Assembly: GCF_026212465.1 (NCBI RefSeq)
Contig: NC_080048.1
Coordinates: 30,666,257 to 30,730,256, forward strand
Direction of reading: 5' to 3'
DNA from: Amaranthus tricolor
Taxonomy: Eukaryota > Streptophyta > Magnoliopsida > Caryophyllales > Amaranthaceae
DNA: 64,000 nucleotides
A model generated the notes under the pieces. The model saw nothing but the letters and a program-made list of their open reading frames with translations. It ran no database searches and was not told the origin of the DNA. Positions 34,405-47,432 of this stretch are shown here, piece by piece; the first letter of the stretch is position 1; every line of letters starts with the position of its first letter. The position numbers and the translations under genes are program-made.

Positions 34405-34690
34405 ATCAGGCTCTGCCTTGCGCGGGATACTGAATTGTCCTTCTAACCAAAAGCGCTTGTGGCTCAATGGATACAACATCTGCATGTGGAGCAAAAGGTT
34501 TGGGGTACGGCTCCTACTAGGCGCAGGTATCAGTTGGGGGTTTCTTGACTGCGCACATCCCTCTTTATTCTCTCCTTGAGAGAATGAGTATGATTCTTCC
34601 GCATCTTTCAGGAAAAAAGAAAAAACATCCACCCGGACCCTGCCTTATGTGGGATACTAGGAGTGTCCTTTATCTTTACATTTACCTTTA
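34405..34690 (+). mobile_element. tRNA-derived SINE preceded by a second SINE tail
   Basis: A Pol III A-box-like TGTGGCTCAATGGAT at about 34456 and a weaker B-box region (GGTTTGGGGTACGGCTCC, about 34497) form a tRNA-like head. The tail reads GGACCCTGCCTTATGTGGGATACT near 34636-34660. The same tail motif (GGCTCTGCCTTGCGCGGGATACT) occurs just before the head at 34410, as if one SINE landed next to or inside the end of another. No cloverleaf-competent tRNA is present. Boundaries are approximate. Confidence 0.55.
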
Positions 34691-34699
34691 TTTTCTCAA

Positions 34700-37600
34700 T
34701 TAGAGAGTCCGAAAAATTGGCATAATATCGTTAAATATTTTTGAGAAAATTACTTTAGCACGAATGTGACGTTAAATGTCTATTCAATTTACATATTCAA
34801 AAAATCAACGCATAAGTATTTATTTCGAAAAACATTTCAAACTAGACCTATAAGGATGGTTGAGGTCCATTTTTAGAAAAATATACCTGAATATCTGATC
34901 AAAGTATATAATCCATAATATAGTATGTATAAATATACCTTAGTATCTGATCAAATATACATACATAAGGAGTAGGTTCTTCAAACCAATACTTTTGATA
35001 AGTAAAAGAAAATTGTCGGTTTAGGCAATAAATAAAATAGGAATCATAAACAAAAAAAAATAATAAAAGAAAGAATCTCTAAGCAAGATGTAGGAATTAG
35101 CAACATATTATTATACAAATACACCCCTACATATAACATTATTTTTCATTTTGAGTTGTTTTTTTTTCATTTTGCATTATTTTTATTTTTAAAAATAAAC
35201 TCACCACTTTCTTTTAATTTTATCTATATTTTTACATAATTTAATTTTTTTCTTTCATTTATTACTAAATATCCCTAATTTTCTCTTCGATGTAGACTTG
35301 ATGGGGTTGTGGTGCTATCACATAAACATCCACATCCATTATTTCATTTCATATGTTTAAACATATACTTAGAATTTAGTGGTTTGTGATTTTGCAAAAT
35401 TTCCATCCATGCATGATTCTCCATCACTCTTTGTCTTCCCGTTTCCTATTCCACGTTCATCAACTATTATGCTATATTATTTTCTTGTAAATAGGTCATC
35501 TAGGTATGTGTGGATTAAATTCTACTCCCATTTGTTTCTCAATAAAATTCGCATTTGTCATTTTGAGTTATATTTTTTCCTATAAAAAAATCTTTTTATT
35601 TATATCATAAATTTTGGACAAAAATAACTTTATATATTCATATTATAATATTTTAATAATGCTTATAATTTTCATATATTTTCCACTAACTTCATTTTAA
35701 TATTTTAATATTTCTTATGATCCATATATGTTTCCCAATAACTTTATAAAAAACAGTTTATTTATTATATATAGTTTCCATATTTTTAATACTAACTTTC
35801 TTTTAATATTTTTTTAATATTTATGGTTTATGCTTTTTCTCCATCAAATTTATTATTCAATAAATACTATATCTACTATTAAAAAATTATATTTTTTTTA
35901 ATTCCTATGAACATTCTTTGTGTAAACTTCATTAATAAATGAAAAAAGTAATTAATTTCATATGATAAGATACATATTGTGTATATGAAATGGGTAAAAT
36001 TAAAACACATTTAAATGTATTATTTTAGTGTCAACCAATATTTGTTTGTTGTAAAAATATTAAATTTGATATCTTTAACCATGTAAGTGATGCTCTAATG
36101 ATTTATTCTAAACTTAAGTGGGTGTGAGAGAGTCTCTTTGTGTGACACTCTTTATACATGAATTAAGTAGTACAATTAATATACTTATTAGCATATAAAT
36201 TTTTATTTTAAGATTTTATTTTCGAGAAATTAACAATATCTTACAAGAGTAGCTCGTGTTATTATACTTGTTTTAATAATACCTCCTAAGCCACTTTTCC
36301 ATTATTGTTGCTAAAAAACTACAAACAAATAGGGTTAGGATATAATTATATGGATAAAGTTGCCATCTTGGAATGAACCAACTTGTACACAATTACCACC
36401 AAATTTGATATATTCATTGAAAAAAGCAAGGAATTTGACTATTTGAGATGTGATAAACTCAACCAGTACTTTGAAAGCGCTATTCTCTCGTGCCCCAAAC
36501 GTATGTACTGTTTGCCAAATTGGTAAAAAAAAAATTTGTGCAATTCTTCTAAGCTAGAAAATAGAAATAACCCAACATGTCTCACTTCTTTCTAAAAGAT
36601 TTTGAGTACTCCCTAGTCCCTCCCTTCTTATTTTACATCATAAACTAATTTCCATTTCTTATTTACTTTGCTTCAATTTTATATTTGAAAATAAATTTTA
36701 ATTTATTATTTAATTTCATACACAAATTTAATAAGGAACCAACTTAAAAAAAACCTTAAATTGATGATTGGCGTTTTAAAATATACGTATGTAGTACTCT
36801 ATCACCCACCCTAACACGAGTGTCCTTTGGATGAAACACGTACATGCTTTTTTCATAGTGCTAAATACTATATTTGAAATGAGGAATACATAAATAAGAT
36901 TAGAAGTTGTGACCATTCTGTGCCGTTTGCTTCTGAAACAAACCTAAGTCAGGTTCACTCCTCAAGTTTAAGTAATATATCATCTTTTATTTTTTCGGCG
37001 TGGGACAGCTCATATTTATACAACAATGAACACTTGGATACATTCAATTCTTTTTTAATATCATCTATAAAATTTTATCTTTTAATTTATTTATCTTTTC
37101 TTAAAATCGCACGATCTGCAAATGATGTAAAATAAAGGTAAAAGAGCAGTATTTAATAATCAATTTTTTTTCTTTAAAATTATTTATTATTCAAGTTAAA
37201 CATATTATCGATGTTCAAATCAAGATGCTAGATGTATACTTTATTTGTTTTTTAATAGTTGTTGCATTTCTGTTTTTCATGCCATCCAATGCACAATTTT
37301 AACCATTAATATTTTTAATTTCATATGATAAAAAATGCTAAAAAGTTAAAATTATGAAACTATACATTAAGACGTATCAAACAAAAATTGTAACAACTAT
37401 TAAAATCCAGAAGTAAAGACCATTGATGATAATCTACCATTAAAAATCGAATTAAAGACCAGTTATGAAATCACACAAAAAATTGATGTTAACGGCATTA
37501 TTGGTACTAAATAGTGATAAAGGAAGATTTACATTGTATATATTTTTATAAAATATAGCATGTCATTCTCATGACAATGAAATTTTAATCGTAAAAATGT

Positions 37601-37790
37601 CTTTCTTTGTTTACAAATTTCTATTACCACCTAATACAATATTTCTAAATGATAATAAATTTTATTAATAAACAAGCATGACAATCAATCTAGTCAATAC
37701 ATTTTCATATCAAAATTATATTAACTATTCATTACTATTTTCAACTTTATAATATCGACAACTAAACGGGTCGTAGGATCAATAGTAATT
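34700..37790. other. Long AT-rich intergenic region without a gene
   Basis: Several weakly similar AT-rich tracts, for example TTTTAATATTTC(T)TAT between 35640 and 35850. Near 36609 a single Stowaway-like end (GTACTCCCTAGTCC) appears without a clear partner. Open frames are short, of random composition and without domains. No RNA gene seen. Confidence 0.55.
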
Positions 37791-37799
37791 TATGCTGTC

Positions 37800-38465
37800 A
37801 TTTAGACCATATAATGGTTATCGGAAATAATAAATTAATTAAATCCAATAAATTAATTAAATTAATAATTAATTGGAAATATCCCAAGATTGCAAAAGTT
37901 TCTGTTTTGGTATAACCATAGGTCGGCTTGCGACTTTACTCGCGACTCGCGAGTTGGCCTGGTCGTGGCCCACGACTTTTGCGCTGGTTTTTGCAATGTT
38001 CATTGTATTTGGTTTTGTTAGTTATGCAATAACTACCTGCGGTTAATATGGTTATATTAACTGAATAATTTGGATGAATTGATTTAATATCGACATTGAT
38101 TCGTGAATTGATGTTGCGGTTCATAAAGTGACATATTACTTCATGAATGGTTGTATGCTTTTCTATAAATATAGAAGGTATGTGTAAATTATTTCTTACA
38201 TGAGATGTACATGGAATATACATGCAATTTCTGATTATTCTTTCTTCTCTAGTACTTTACATAGAGAACTTGCAATCCTCAATTTTAAATTTCCGTTTCT
38301 CTTTCCACTTAAGTCTTCTCATGTCGTTCTAAGTTCCTTGTGCTAGGAATTTAGTGTAATTCTTTGGTGTTATTCTTTGTATCTCAGAACATATTTCTGA
38401 TTTATATTCCCAAGCACCGTAGTAGGGAGGAAATGATGTTTTAGGAAAGAGCATCTCGCCTAAAA
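37800..38465. repeat. Possible solo LTR
   Basis: Has promoter-like TATAAATATAG near 38165, a less AT-rich block with GCGACTCGCGAG near 37940, and a pyrimidine-rich leader-like stretch after 38220. The end near 38440 has the phrase GATGTTTTAGGAAAGAGCAT. This layout is LTR-like, but TG...CA ends and a 5-bp duplication could not be fixed. Confidence 0.35.
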
Positions 38466-39600
38466 TTAATATCAAGTTCACATACAAAATATTCTTGTTA
38501 CTATGTTCGATATATGGTGTTCTTGATGATGAAGTTCACATTTGGTGTATGTAAAGCTAAGGTTTGAACTTGCCATATGTTTTGTAACCTACTAAATTTA
38601 TATAACTTTATTTTATATGTTTAATTAATAAAATTAAAGTCACATTTACAACAATTTACTCCCTTTGAAGAATGAAATTCAATGCATTTAATGATGAATT
38701 CATCCCAACCTTGCAATTTTCGAGTAAACCATGGAGATTTGGCTTCCATGATAGAAGCAAAATGTTCATTTTTTTATCGGTTTATACAATGATTTACTTT
38801 TAATTTACTTGAAGACAATGAGAACTATTTATTTGTAAGGACCAATGTTGAGTATGACCAAATTTTCTTCACTTTCACGTAAAGCCAATGGGAAAATGTA
38901 TAAACTTTGCAAATTGCAAGTCCCCAAAGAAGAGAGCCGAATGTTTGTGTGTGATCCAAGAATTGTCCACGCTACTCTCTTGTTTATACGACCTCTTTAC
39001 ATACTTAAATATAAGAACCACGGTCGGAAGCTCGGGCTTAAAAGGGGCAAGAGGGGTTTATGTCTCGAATTCATATAAAAAATTAGAAAAAAAACACTTA
39101 ATATTTAAAATTTAGGAGACTATAATAACATATTTATTAATTAGGGTCTCATAATTAATATTTCTCTCTAGGCCTCTTAAATCTCAAAACGACATTGCTT
39201 AAGTGCTTTTCTTTTCATTTATAAACAAAAAGATTCGATTCTCATTGCCTACAATAAATGGCCAATCATTGTTCTCCAAGGCCCTTAGAAAGTCTAGCTT
39301 ACCCTAGAATAAAAAAATCTTTAATTTTGCTATTTTTTATTTTGTTCTTTCATATTCATATTATTGTAATTTTTTATTAGTCTCAAACATTTTTTGTTGG
39401 TTTTATTCATAAACTCATTTCTTTCTGTATATATCATATACAAATTTTTAGGTTTAAGCAAGACTGTATAAGTTTAAGCATTGACTAAATAATAATGATA
39501 CACTACTAAAACATAAGGAACAAAGATCAACACACTTTCAATTAGCTTGTCCACCCCATTATATGCAAGGAAATGTTGAAATTGACAGGGCAAACTAAAT
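38466..39600. other. Intergenic, nothing recognised
   Basis: AT-rich; short open frames around 38845-39115 in two overlapping frames have no recognisable domain. Confidence 0.5.
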
Positions 39601-39937
39601 CACTACAAAAAACTATTGAATTGGCGACACTCCTTTTCGTCGCCATTTGATAGCTAAATGATCAAAAAGTGGGCTTGGCGACGAGCTGGCGATGGGCTTC
39701 GAGGTGGTCGCCTTTTCGTTCGTCGCTAACTCCAAAATGAATGCCATTTCCTTGTCATATTTTCAGGAAAGTTGGCGACTAGCGGGCGACGAGATTCCCA
39801 TCGCCAAGGACCTGTCTGACATGGCGACAAAGACACTCCTCGCCAACCTCTCGCCATACTCAGCGACCAACTGGCGACCACATCCTCGTCGCCAACATGG
39901 CGACCACTGGTTCATAGCTGTTTCGTCGCCTGTCGCC

Positions 39938-39941
<4 letters not shown>
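39601..39941. repeat. CACTA left TIR and subterminal GGCGAC repeats
   Basis: TIR at 39601-39625, then many copies of TGGCGAC, GTCGCC and CGTCGC in both orientations up to the AT tract. This left block ends in TCGCCTGTCGCCGTGC. Confidence 0.9.

Positions 39942-40029
<88 letters not shown>
39942..40029. repeat. (AT)n microsatellite in the CACTA element
   Basis: About 43 AT units, located exactly between the left subterminal block and the accessory gene. Confidence 0.95.
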
Positions 40030-40033
<4 letters not shown>

Positions 40034-40159
40034 TATTAGTGATAATATTAAGATAAAAATATATACACATAAAACAAATAAATAAAAATAAAAGAGCTGG
40101 AAATATTATATATAAAACTAAAGTTTATTTACAAAGTCACAAATATTACATATATTTAA

Positions 40160-41182
40160 TCATTCATTTGGAGGAGGTGGAGGAGGGGGTTGATACAAAT
40201 TGAAATGCGATTCAATGAATTTCAAAAAGAGTTCTCGTTCTCTTGTTATTTATTCAGTCAGCTTTTGATGAGTCTCATAGGCAGTCTGAGCATTTTCTCT
40301 TTGTATCACTTCCCATAATTGATTATTGAACTCCATTTGCCGGGCTTCTAAATCCGCAAACCTTTGTTGTATAATGGCATCATAATCAGGTTGTGCAGAC
40401 TGAGAAGACGGAATATCCGTTGGCTCAGGAGGATAAATAATTTGAGAGGCGGACCCAACCCCAAATACCTCTTTGCTTTTTTTTGTTTTTTTTGTTTGAA
40501 CCGCTTTCTACATTTTTTATAGCATCCAACCAAATTTGACTTGGGTCGCGAGTTGGATGCTCTTCCATCAAAGAACGATATTCATCCTTCAATAAAACAA
40601 AGAAATCAATTACCTATAAACAAATTATTTGTTGATACTTAAAAAAAAATAAACAAGTTTAATAGATTATTACGTTAACTTTTTGTCACTTGCTATTCGT
40701 CCATTGGGAACAATCCCCTATTTCATTGTCAAAGACCCCATGTGTTCGTGTAAATATTTCGTAAGCTGTGGGTCTTTGACCTTTTGATTGTTCCTGAAAT
40801 ATTAAATAAAAAACCACTTAAAATTAAACAAAAGATAATAAAAAAATTCAATACAATACTACTTAATTAACTAAATACTCACCAAATCCCGCATTGTTCT
40901 GGCGTGCGGGATTGAGCCACCTATATGGGTGGCTTCAGCTTTGTCTTTTCCTCCATGTCTATTGGAGGAATTGCTAGCCGAAACGGCTTTATTATCTGGG
41001 CGTTTCCAATCAGCCTTCCATCGCGCCCAGGTCTCATTATTGATGGAAGGAGGTTTAAATTCAGGCTCGCTTTTCAACGTCCTGCGCCATTTGAAAAGCA
41101 TATCTGCATAGCGCTTTGCGGCTTTTTCCTCCCATGACCTTCGAACGAAAGGTTCGAGGCGAGGGTCCCATTTGTACTGTTT
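40160..41182 (-). pseudogene. CACTA accessory protein, Ptta/En/Spm type
   Basis: Exons read on the minus strand. The first (41182-40883) follows an AG acceptor and gives KQYKWDPRLEPFVRRSWEEK, FKWRRTLKSEPEFKPPSINN and ETWARWKADW, then GGSIPHARTMRDL before a GTGAGT donor. The second, near 40793-40675, has KGQRPTAYEIFTRTHGVFDN but an in-frame TGA. The third, near 40615-40170, has EEHPTRDPSQIWLDAIKNV and a C-terminal coiled coil, then a proline run QPPPPPPP before the stop. This is the plant transposase_24 family, the second gene usually found beside TNP2. The TGA and unclear frame in the last exon suggest decay, although splice choice could rescue some of it. The N-terminal exon is not identified. 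Confidence 0.75.
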
Positions 41183-42059
41183 CTAAACACATTAATGTTT
41201 CATCAAATAAAATACTTAATATTTATTTCAAACCCTAATATTATTTTCAACTAAAATCAATCTTATCTATACCATAAAATGTCCCAATTTTATCTACATA
41301 ATAAATTTTTTCATCCCAAACTAAACATTACTACGTATACTATTAAAGTAATTCGAAAATATAAAAAAAAATAAGAAAATTTCGAAACAACAATAATAAC
41401 ATCATATTAAAAATAAATTACTCTATAATTCCAAAGTTACATTTTAAATAAAAGAAATCTAGAAAAATATAACATAAAACATGCTCAAAGTATACCATAA
41501 TTCATAATTCGAAAATATAAATTACTCCGAAATTCAAAAAATGCATAAAGTAACACTAAACATGCTCAAGTTATCCATAATTCGAAAATGTTAAAAACAT
41601 ACAAAAAATGACGAAACAAAATATTAACATTATACATGCTCAAAATATACCATAATTCGAAATTTAAAAAAAAAACATACATAATTCAACATAAACATCA
41701 TGAAATAATAAGAAAAAACATGTTGAAGATGACAATGTACTCCATAGCTCGAAATCAAACAATAAAAAAAAACATTGAAACATAATTTATCATCATAATC
41801 ATCAAGAATATTGAAAAAAATCAAAAAAATAAACAATAAACACTAACCTTTTAATAAGAAGATGAGATTTTTTGAGTTGAAGATGAGTAGTAACCAGAAA
41901 ATGATAAGGATGAGATTAGGAGAGAAAAGAAAATTAATAGAGAATGAGATTAATGGAGGAAAAGAAAATTCAGAGGTGCAGTACAAGGAAAATGAAGAAG
42001 TATGGAAAATGAGGATAGAGTCGTAGGAGATGAGGAATTAGGGCATCATAATACGGATT

Positions 42060-42240
42060 TTTCATCTGAAGTTGGCGCCAACTGCAGTGACAAGACTAAA
42101 CAGTTTCACTTTTCAGAATGGCGACGACAAGAAGGGTCACTGGTTCGTCGCTGCCTGCAATGACAAGACCAGTCAGTTTGACATTTTCAGTTTGGCGACC
42201 AGATCGGCGGTCGCTGGTTCGTCGCCCACGCCTCGGTAAT
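42060..42240. repeat. Internal cluster of CACTA subterminal-like words
   Basis: TGGCGAC, GGTTCGTCGC and CTGCAGTG/CTGCAATGAC words, like those at the element's ends, occur between the two genes, directly beside the TTA microsatellite. The segment contains two near-copies of GACAAGAC(C/T)A and of CACTGGTTCGTCGC or its variant, spaced about 70 bp. Confidence 0.7.
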
Positions 42241-42282
42241 GAAAACCTTTGCGTGCTGCAGTGGAGAAAAAATCGGCTGCAG

Positions 42283-42840
<558 letters not shown>

Positions 42841-45196
42841 CTGTATTGGACCGGTCCTGTAATCCTAGCCTCATATGCCAAATGGATAGGAAGGTGTTCC
42901 ATGCTATCAAAGAATGTGAGCGGAAAGATAATCTCTAGTTTGCAGATGATAACCGAAATATCTGCTTCCATCTTCCTCAAATCCTCCATACATAGCTTTG
43001 TGGTTGTCAAACTTTTAAAATATAAGCTCAATTCGTTAAGAGCTTCCCAAACCTTCACCGGTAGCAATTCTCTAAATGCAATTGGAATTAAGCGTTGCAT
43101 GAAAACATGACAGTCGTGACTTTTCATGCCGAACAATTGATGCTTTGCCATGTCAATATTCCTTGCCATATTGAACACATAACCATCGGGAAATCTAATA
43201 CTCTTCAACCATTGAAGCAAAGCACATATCTGTTGTCCATTTAATGTATATGAAGCTTTAGGAATAGACGTACCTGTATATAATCATAATAACATGTTAC
43301 ATGAATTATTATTAATTATCAATTCTATAAAGGTTTGAGAATACACAAACCTATAGGATGCAATTCTGAACGTATACCAAGTTCACGCAGATCGTGTCTA
43401 CCCTTGATGTGATCCTTTGTTTTACTTGGCTCACACAACAAAGTGTTGAAAATGTTATCAAAAACATTCTTCTCTATGTGCATAACATCCAAATTATGTC
43501 GAATCATGTTAGTTTTCCAATATGGAAAATCCCAGAATATGCTCATCTTCTTCCATCTAGCAGAGTACTTACTAACCTCTTTATTATGTTCCGGTGCATC
43601 TTCTTCATTGACTCTCAAAAAACCAAACTGGTCTAATTCATCAAGCAATTCATGTCCAGTCCAAATAATAGGTGGATCTCTTTTCTCAACAATGCCTGAT
43701 CTGTAATTTATTCTATTTCTCCTATAGGGATGACTTCTATCTAAGAACCTTCTATGACAGTCAAACCAACACACCTTCTTGCTATGCGTAAGGTAGAAGG
43801 CTTGTGAATCATCCATGCAGTAAGGGCAAGCATATCGGCCCGCAGTACTCCACCCGGACAACATCGATTAAGTTGGAAAGTCATTGATCGTCCACATTAA
43901 AGCTGCTCGTAGTTGGAAATTCTCCTTTCTTGACACATCAAATGTATAAATACCCTTTTCCCACAACATATTCAGCTCTTGTATTAGTGGTTGAAGATAT
44001 AAGTCAATGTTGTGCTTTGGATTGCTCGGCCCAGGGACAATCACGGTCAAGAACATATACGGCTTCTTCAAGCACATCCATGGCGGAAGATTGTATGGTG
44101 TTAAAATGACAGGCCACGATGAATACTGTTGACCGGAACTTCCAAAGGGGTTAAAACCATCTGTACAGAGACCAAGCCGCACGTTTCGAGTCTCCATTGC
44201 AAAGTCTGGATGCATGTCGTTAAATGTCAACCACGCTTCAGCATTGGACGGATGTATCATCCCTCCATCTTTAGTGTGGTGCTCTGCATGCCACCTCATA
44301 TGCCTAGCTGTTGCCTCTGAAGCATACAATATTTGTAATCTGGGGCCCAGGGGGAAATAATGAAATTGCTTCCGCGAAACCTTATCGCCTTTACTGTTTC
44401 TTCTCCATCTAGAAGTTTCACAAATATAACAGCAAGTTGCATTCGCATTATTCCCCCAATATATCATACATCCGTTAGGACAACAATCTATCTTCTCAAC
44501 GGGTAATCCAAGGGCAGCTATTTATTTTTTCGTTTCATAGAAGTTGTTTACCATCGTATTCTGTTCTGGTAACACTTTGTTCACAATAGCACAAATATTG
44601 TCGTAACACCTCTCAGTGAGACGATGGTCTGTCTTCAGGTTTGTAAGTTGACCAACAATAGACATCTTGGTGTGATTTTTGCAACCTTCAAATGAAGGAC
44701 TATTTACAGAATTTAACATTTCAAAGAACTGTCGACACTGAGGGTTTCAATATTCGTCAACGTGTACCGGTGGTACATTATCTACTGACACTACATCATA
44801 CTGGAAGGGAAGAAACTGATGGTAAGTGTTTGGAAATACATTAGCTACTGCATCATGCACCATCTGTGAGTATGGATTTGGATTGTTTGACGATTGCTCT
44901 CCCACTACCGCTGCAACATCAGATGTTGTTCCCATCTCTGTATTTTTATGATATCCCCACTCATAGTAATTTTCAACAAACCCTCTTCTCATTAGATGTT
45001 CTCTTATTTCATCTGCTTCCTTATAAAAACAATTTTTACACTTTTTACAAGGACATCTAATCTCAGAACTCATGCTTTTTGTACGAGCAAAATCTAAAAA
45101 CTCTTCCAACCCTCTCATAAATTTTAAACTAAACTTCCATTTTTTTCGTCGGTTGTACATCCAACTTCTTTCTTGCCTAAAATTTATTTTTAACAC
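42841..45196 (-). pseudogene. TNP2-like CACTA transposase, broken and 3'-truncated
   Basis: Would bind the CACTA ends and catalyse excision. From the N-terminus: a transposase-associated domain (SWMYNRRKKW, then IRCPCKKCKNC, 45196-44747), the block CKNHTKMSIVGQLTNLK (44719-44522), and the transposase_21 core. The core shows CCPNGCMIYWG, ARHMRWHAEHHTKDG, WLTFNDMHPDFA and LCTDGFNPFG, then CPYCMDDSQAFYL, GRHDLRELGIRSELHP and the start of DUF4218 (LLQWLKSIRFPDGYV). Three nonsense codons (about 44747, 44522, 43868) interrupt one continuing frame. An intron-like gap with stops lies at about 43324-43260. After HLAYEARITGPVQYR the sequence runs straight into the TTA microsatellite, so the rest of DUF4218 and the C-terminus are gone. 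Confidence 0.9.
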
Positions 45197-45574
45197 CTAT
45201 ATATAATATAATAACATAATTATTCAACTCATTAGTAAAGTAAGTTAATGAAAATAACAATATATGATAATAATATAATTATTCTAATAAAAATTATTAA
45301 AACAAAATAATGTCAATAAAAATAAAATATAAAATAATAAAAAATATAAAAAACTCAAGTAAATAACAAAGGAAATAAAATATGTACTAATCAAATAATA
45401 AAATTAAATCAAATTAATGACAATACAAATTAAATATAAATAATAAAAATAAATAAAAACAACTCATATAAAGATAAAAAAAAGCTACACAATAGAATAA
45501 GAAAATCACTAACCTTTTCTAATTCTTTAGTTTCCGAAATGTACGATGCACAACAATTCTGCACCCTGTTTAAA

Positions 45575-46001
45575 GAAAACATGGCGACAACATGGCGATT
45601 ACAAACTCATCGCACCTTTTGAATTCAAATTCAAAAACATGGCGACCAAAGGGCTACTAACAGAACTGTTGCCTTCATTTAAAAAAAATAAATCAAAAAT
45701 CACGGTTTTTCTGGCGACCAAGGGGCGACAAACAACACCCGTCGCCATGCATCAAAATAAAAATAAAAAATACTGTCTTTCTTGGCGACGACATTCCGAC
45801 GAGACTATCCGTCGCCAGCTAGAAAAATCAAAAAAAAAAAAGGAAAAATAGCTGTGGGCGACCGGCTAGCGACGACCTTTCCCGTCGCTATTGAACTTTC
45901 TCAGTTGGCGACCAAAGGTTCTCTCGCCTTATCGTCGCCATTGGCGATCAAGTATTCCCCTCGCCATTTTTCCATCGCTAATTCAAGAGTTTTTTGCAGT
46001 G
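45575..46001. repeat. CACTA right subterminal repeats and TIR
   Basis: Repeated ATGGCGAC, GGCGACCAAAGG and CGTCGCCA words in both orientations, ending with the TIR at 45977-46001. Confidence 0.9.
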
Positions 46002-46004
46002 AAT

Positions 46005-47432
46005 GTAACAAAGGAGCATAGTAAGTTGTTAATTTTTTTTAATTGGTTTACATTCGTTAGTTATTCAAATCTTAATTCCGATCGACTCATACTAAATGTT
46101 ATCTCATGTTAATAGGTTTTCAAGTGTCTAAGTATATTACTATTAATATATTAATATAGAAATTCGTGCAATATACAAATTTATTGGTATAGAATACATA
46201 TAGAATATAACTTCAAATTAAGAATAATGCAAATATATATTATCGTCATTAAATTTATCGAATATATAATTTTTAAAGAAAATTTAAAAGTAAATTTTTT
46301 TAAAAATAATTTAACGAATAAATCGTTGTTTCATTTAATAAAAGGTATCAAATTATAGGATAAACATATAAAATTGCTATAATAAATTATATAAAAACTT
46401 TACCTAATTTAGCTTCAATTTAAAAAAAAATTCTAAATTAGGTAAATATTATCATGTAGTTAAATATCATTTAGTAAAATAATTCTATATGTCAAGGCTC
46501 CCTAAAAATAATATTTATCATTTTCCAACATTTTTAATATTTATGATTTTCAGTGTGGAGGATTAGAACTCGATTCTACAGTCCTATGAAGCAACAATCT
46601 GATCTATTATTTTCATTTTTAATAATATTTTTTTTATGTATTCATAATTCTTCATGAATTTCTTTTACATATGCTTATATGTTTGAAATATTTTACAAAT
46701 ACAACTCTAAACTTAAAGTTCTTTATTGATATGGAACTTTGAATCAACTATTGAGTGTTTTTCAATTTAATTTATTAAAAGTGAAGGTATGTAATAAATC
46801 TTTAAAACATAAATATTACATGTCAAATAAATAATTATGAATAGAAACCAAACCTTTTTGTACATTTATTTATTATAAGATCATACGGTTCTACTAATTG
46901 ATGTGACCATATATTCTAATCGATTGCAAGTAAAACCCTAATGCTACCAATCAACTAGTTAGTTCTACACCTTTTGTATTCCTATACTCCAAAACCACAT
47001 AAGATCCCTAGTGTACTCCCTTAGTCTTTGTTAATCTCACCAAATAAATTTTCACATATATTGTTGGACTAAAGGCTTTCGTTTTAGTTTGGTGAAAATT
47101 TCTTGGAATTTTTTTAATAAAAGAAATATTTTTTAAATAAAAATACGATTGGAAATTAGTAAATTTTTTCGGTCTCAAAGAAAACTCTTTAGATTAGAGC
47201 AAATATTTTTGGATGAAAGTGGCAAGAAAAATTTGTTCTTTTTTTAATTTGTGAAAACTATTTTTGTAGGGATTAAAAAAATTTCTACTCAAAATTTTCA
47301 TTTAAATACCTTAATTTGGTAACAAAAAATAAAAAGAGAAAGAAAGATTCTTTACACAATCACTTATCTGATCTTCAAAACCAAACACCTTCTAAATAGA
47401 ATTATCTCAAATCATTCTCTAACATTATATAA
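46005..47432. other. AT-rich intergenic, no gene seen
   Basis: Short random open frames only. ATTTAATAAAAGG and GTCAAATAAATAATT-type words; nothing that can be assigned. Confidence 0.55.

Noticed and set aside
34450..34530. A functional tRNA gene
   Set aside because: A-box-like and B-box-like motifs are present, but the acceptor and anticodon stems do not pair and the B box is poor; a SINE head explains it better.
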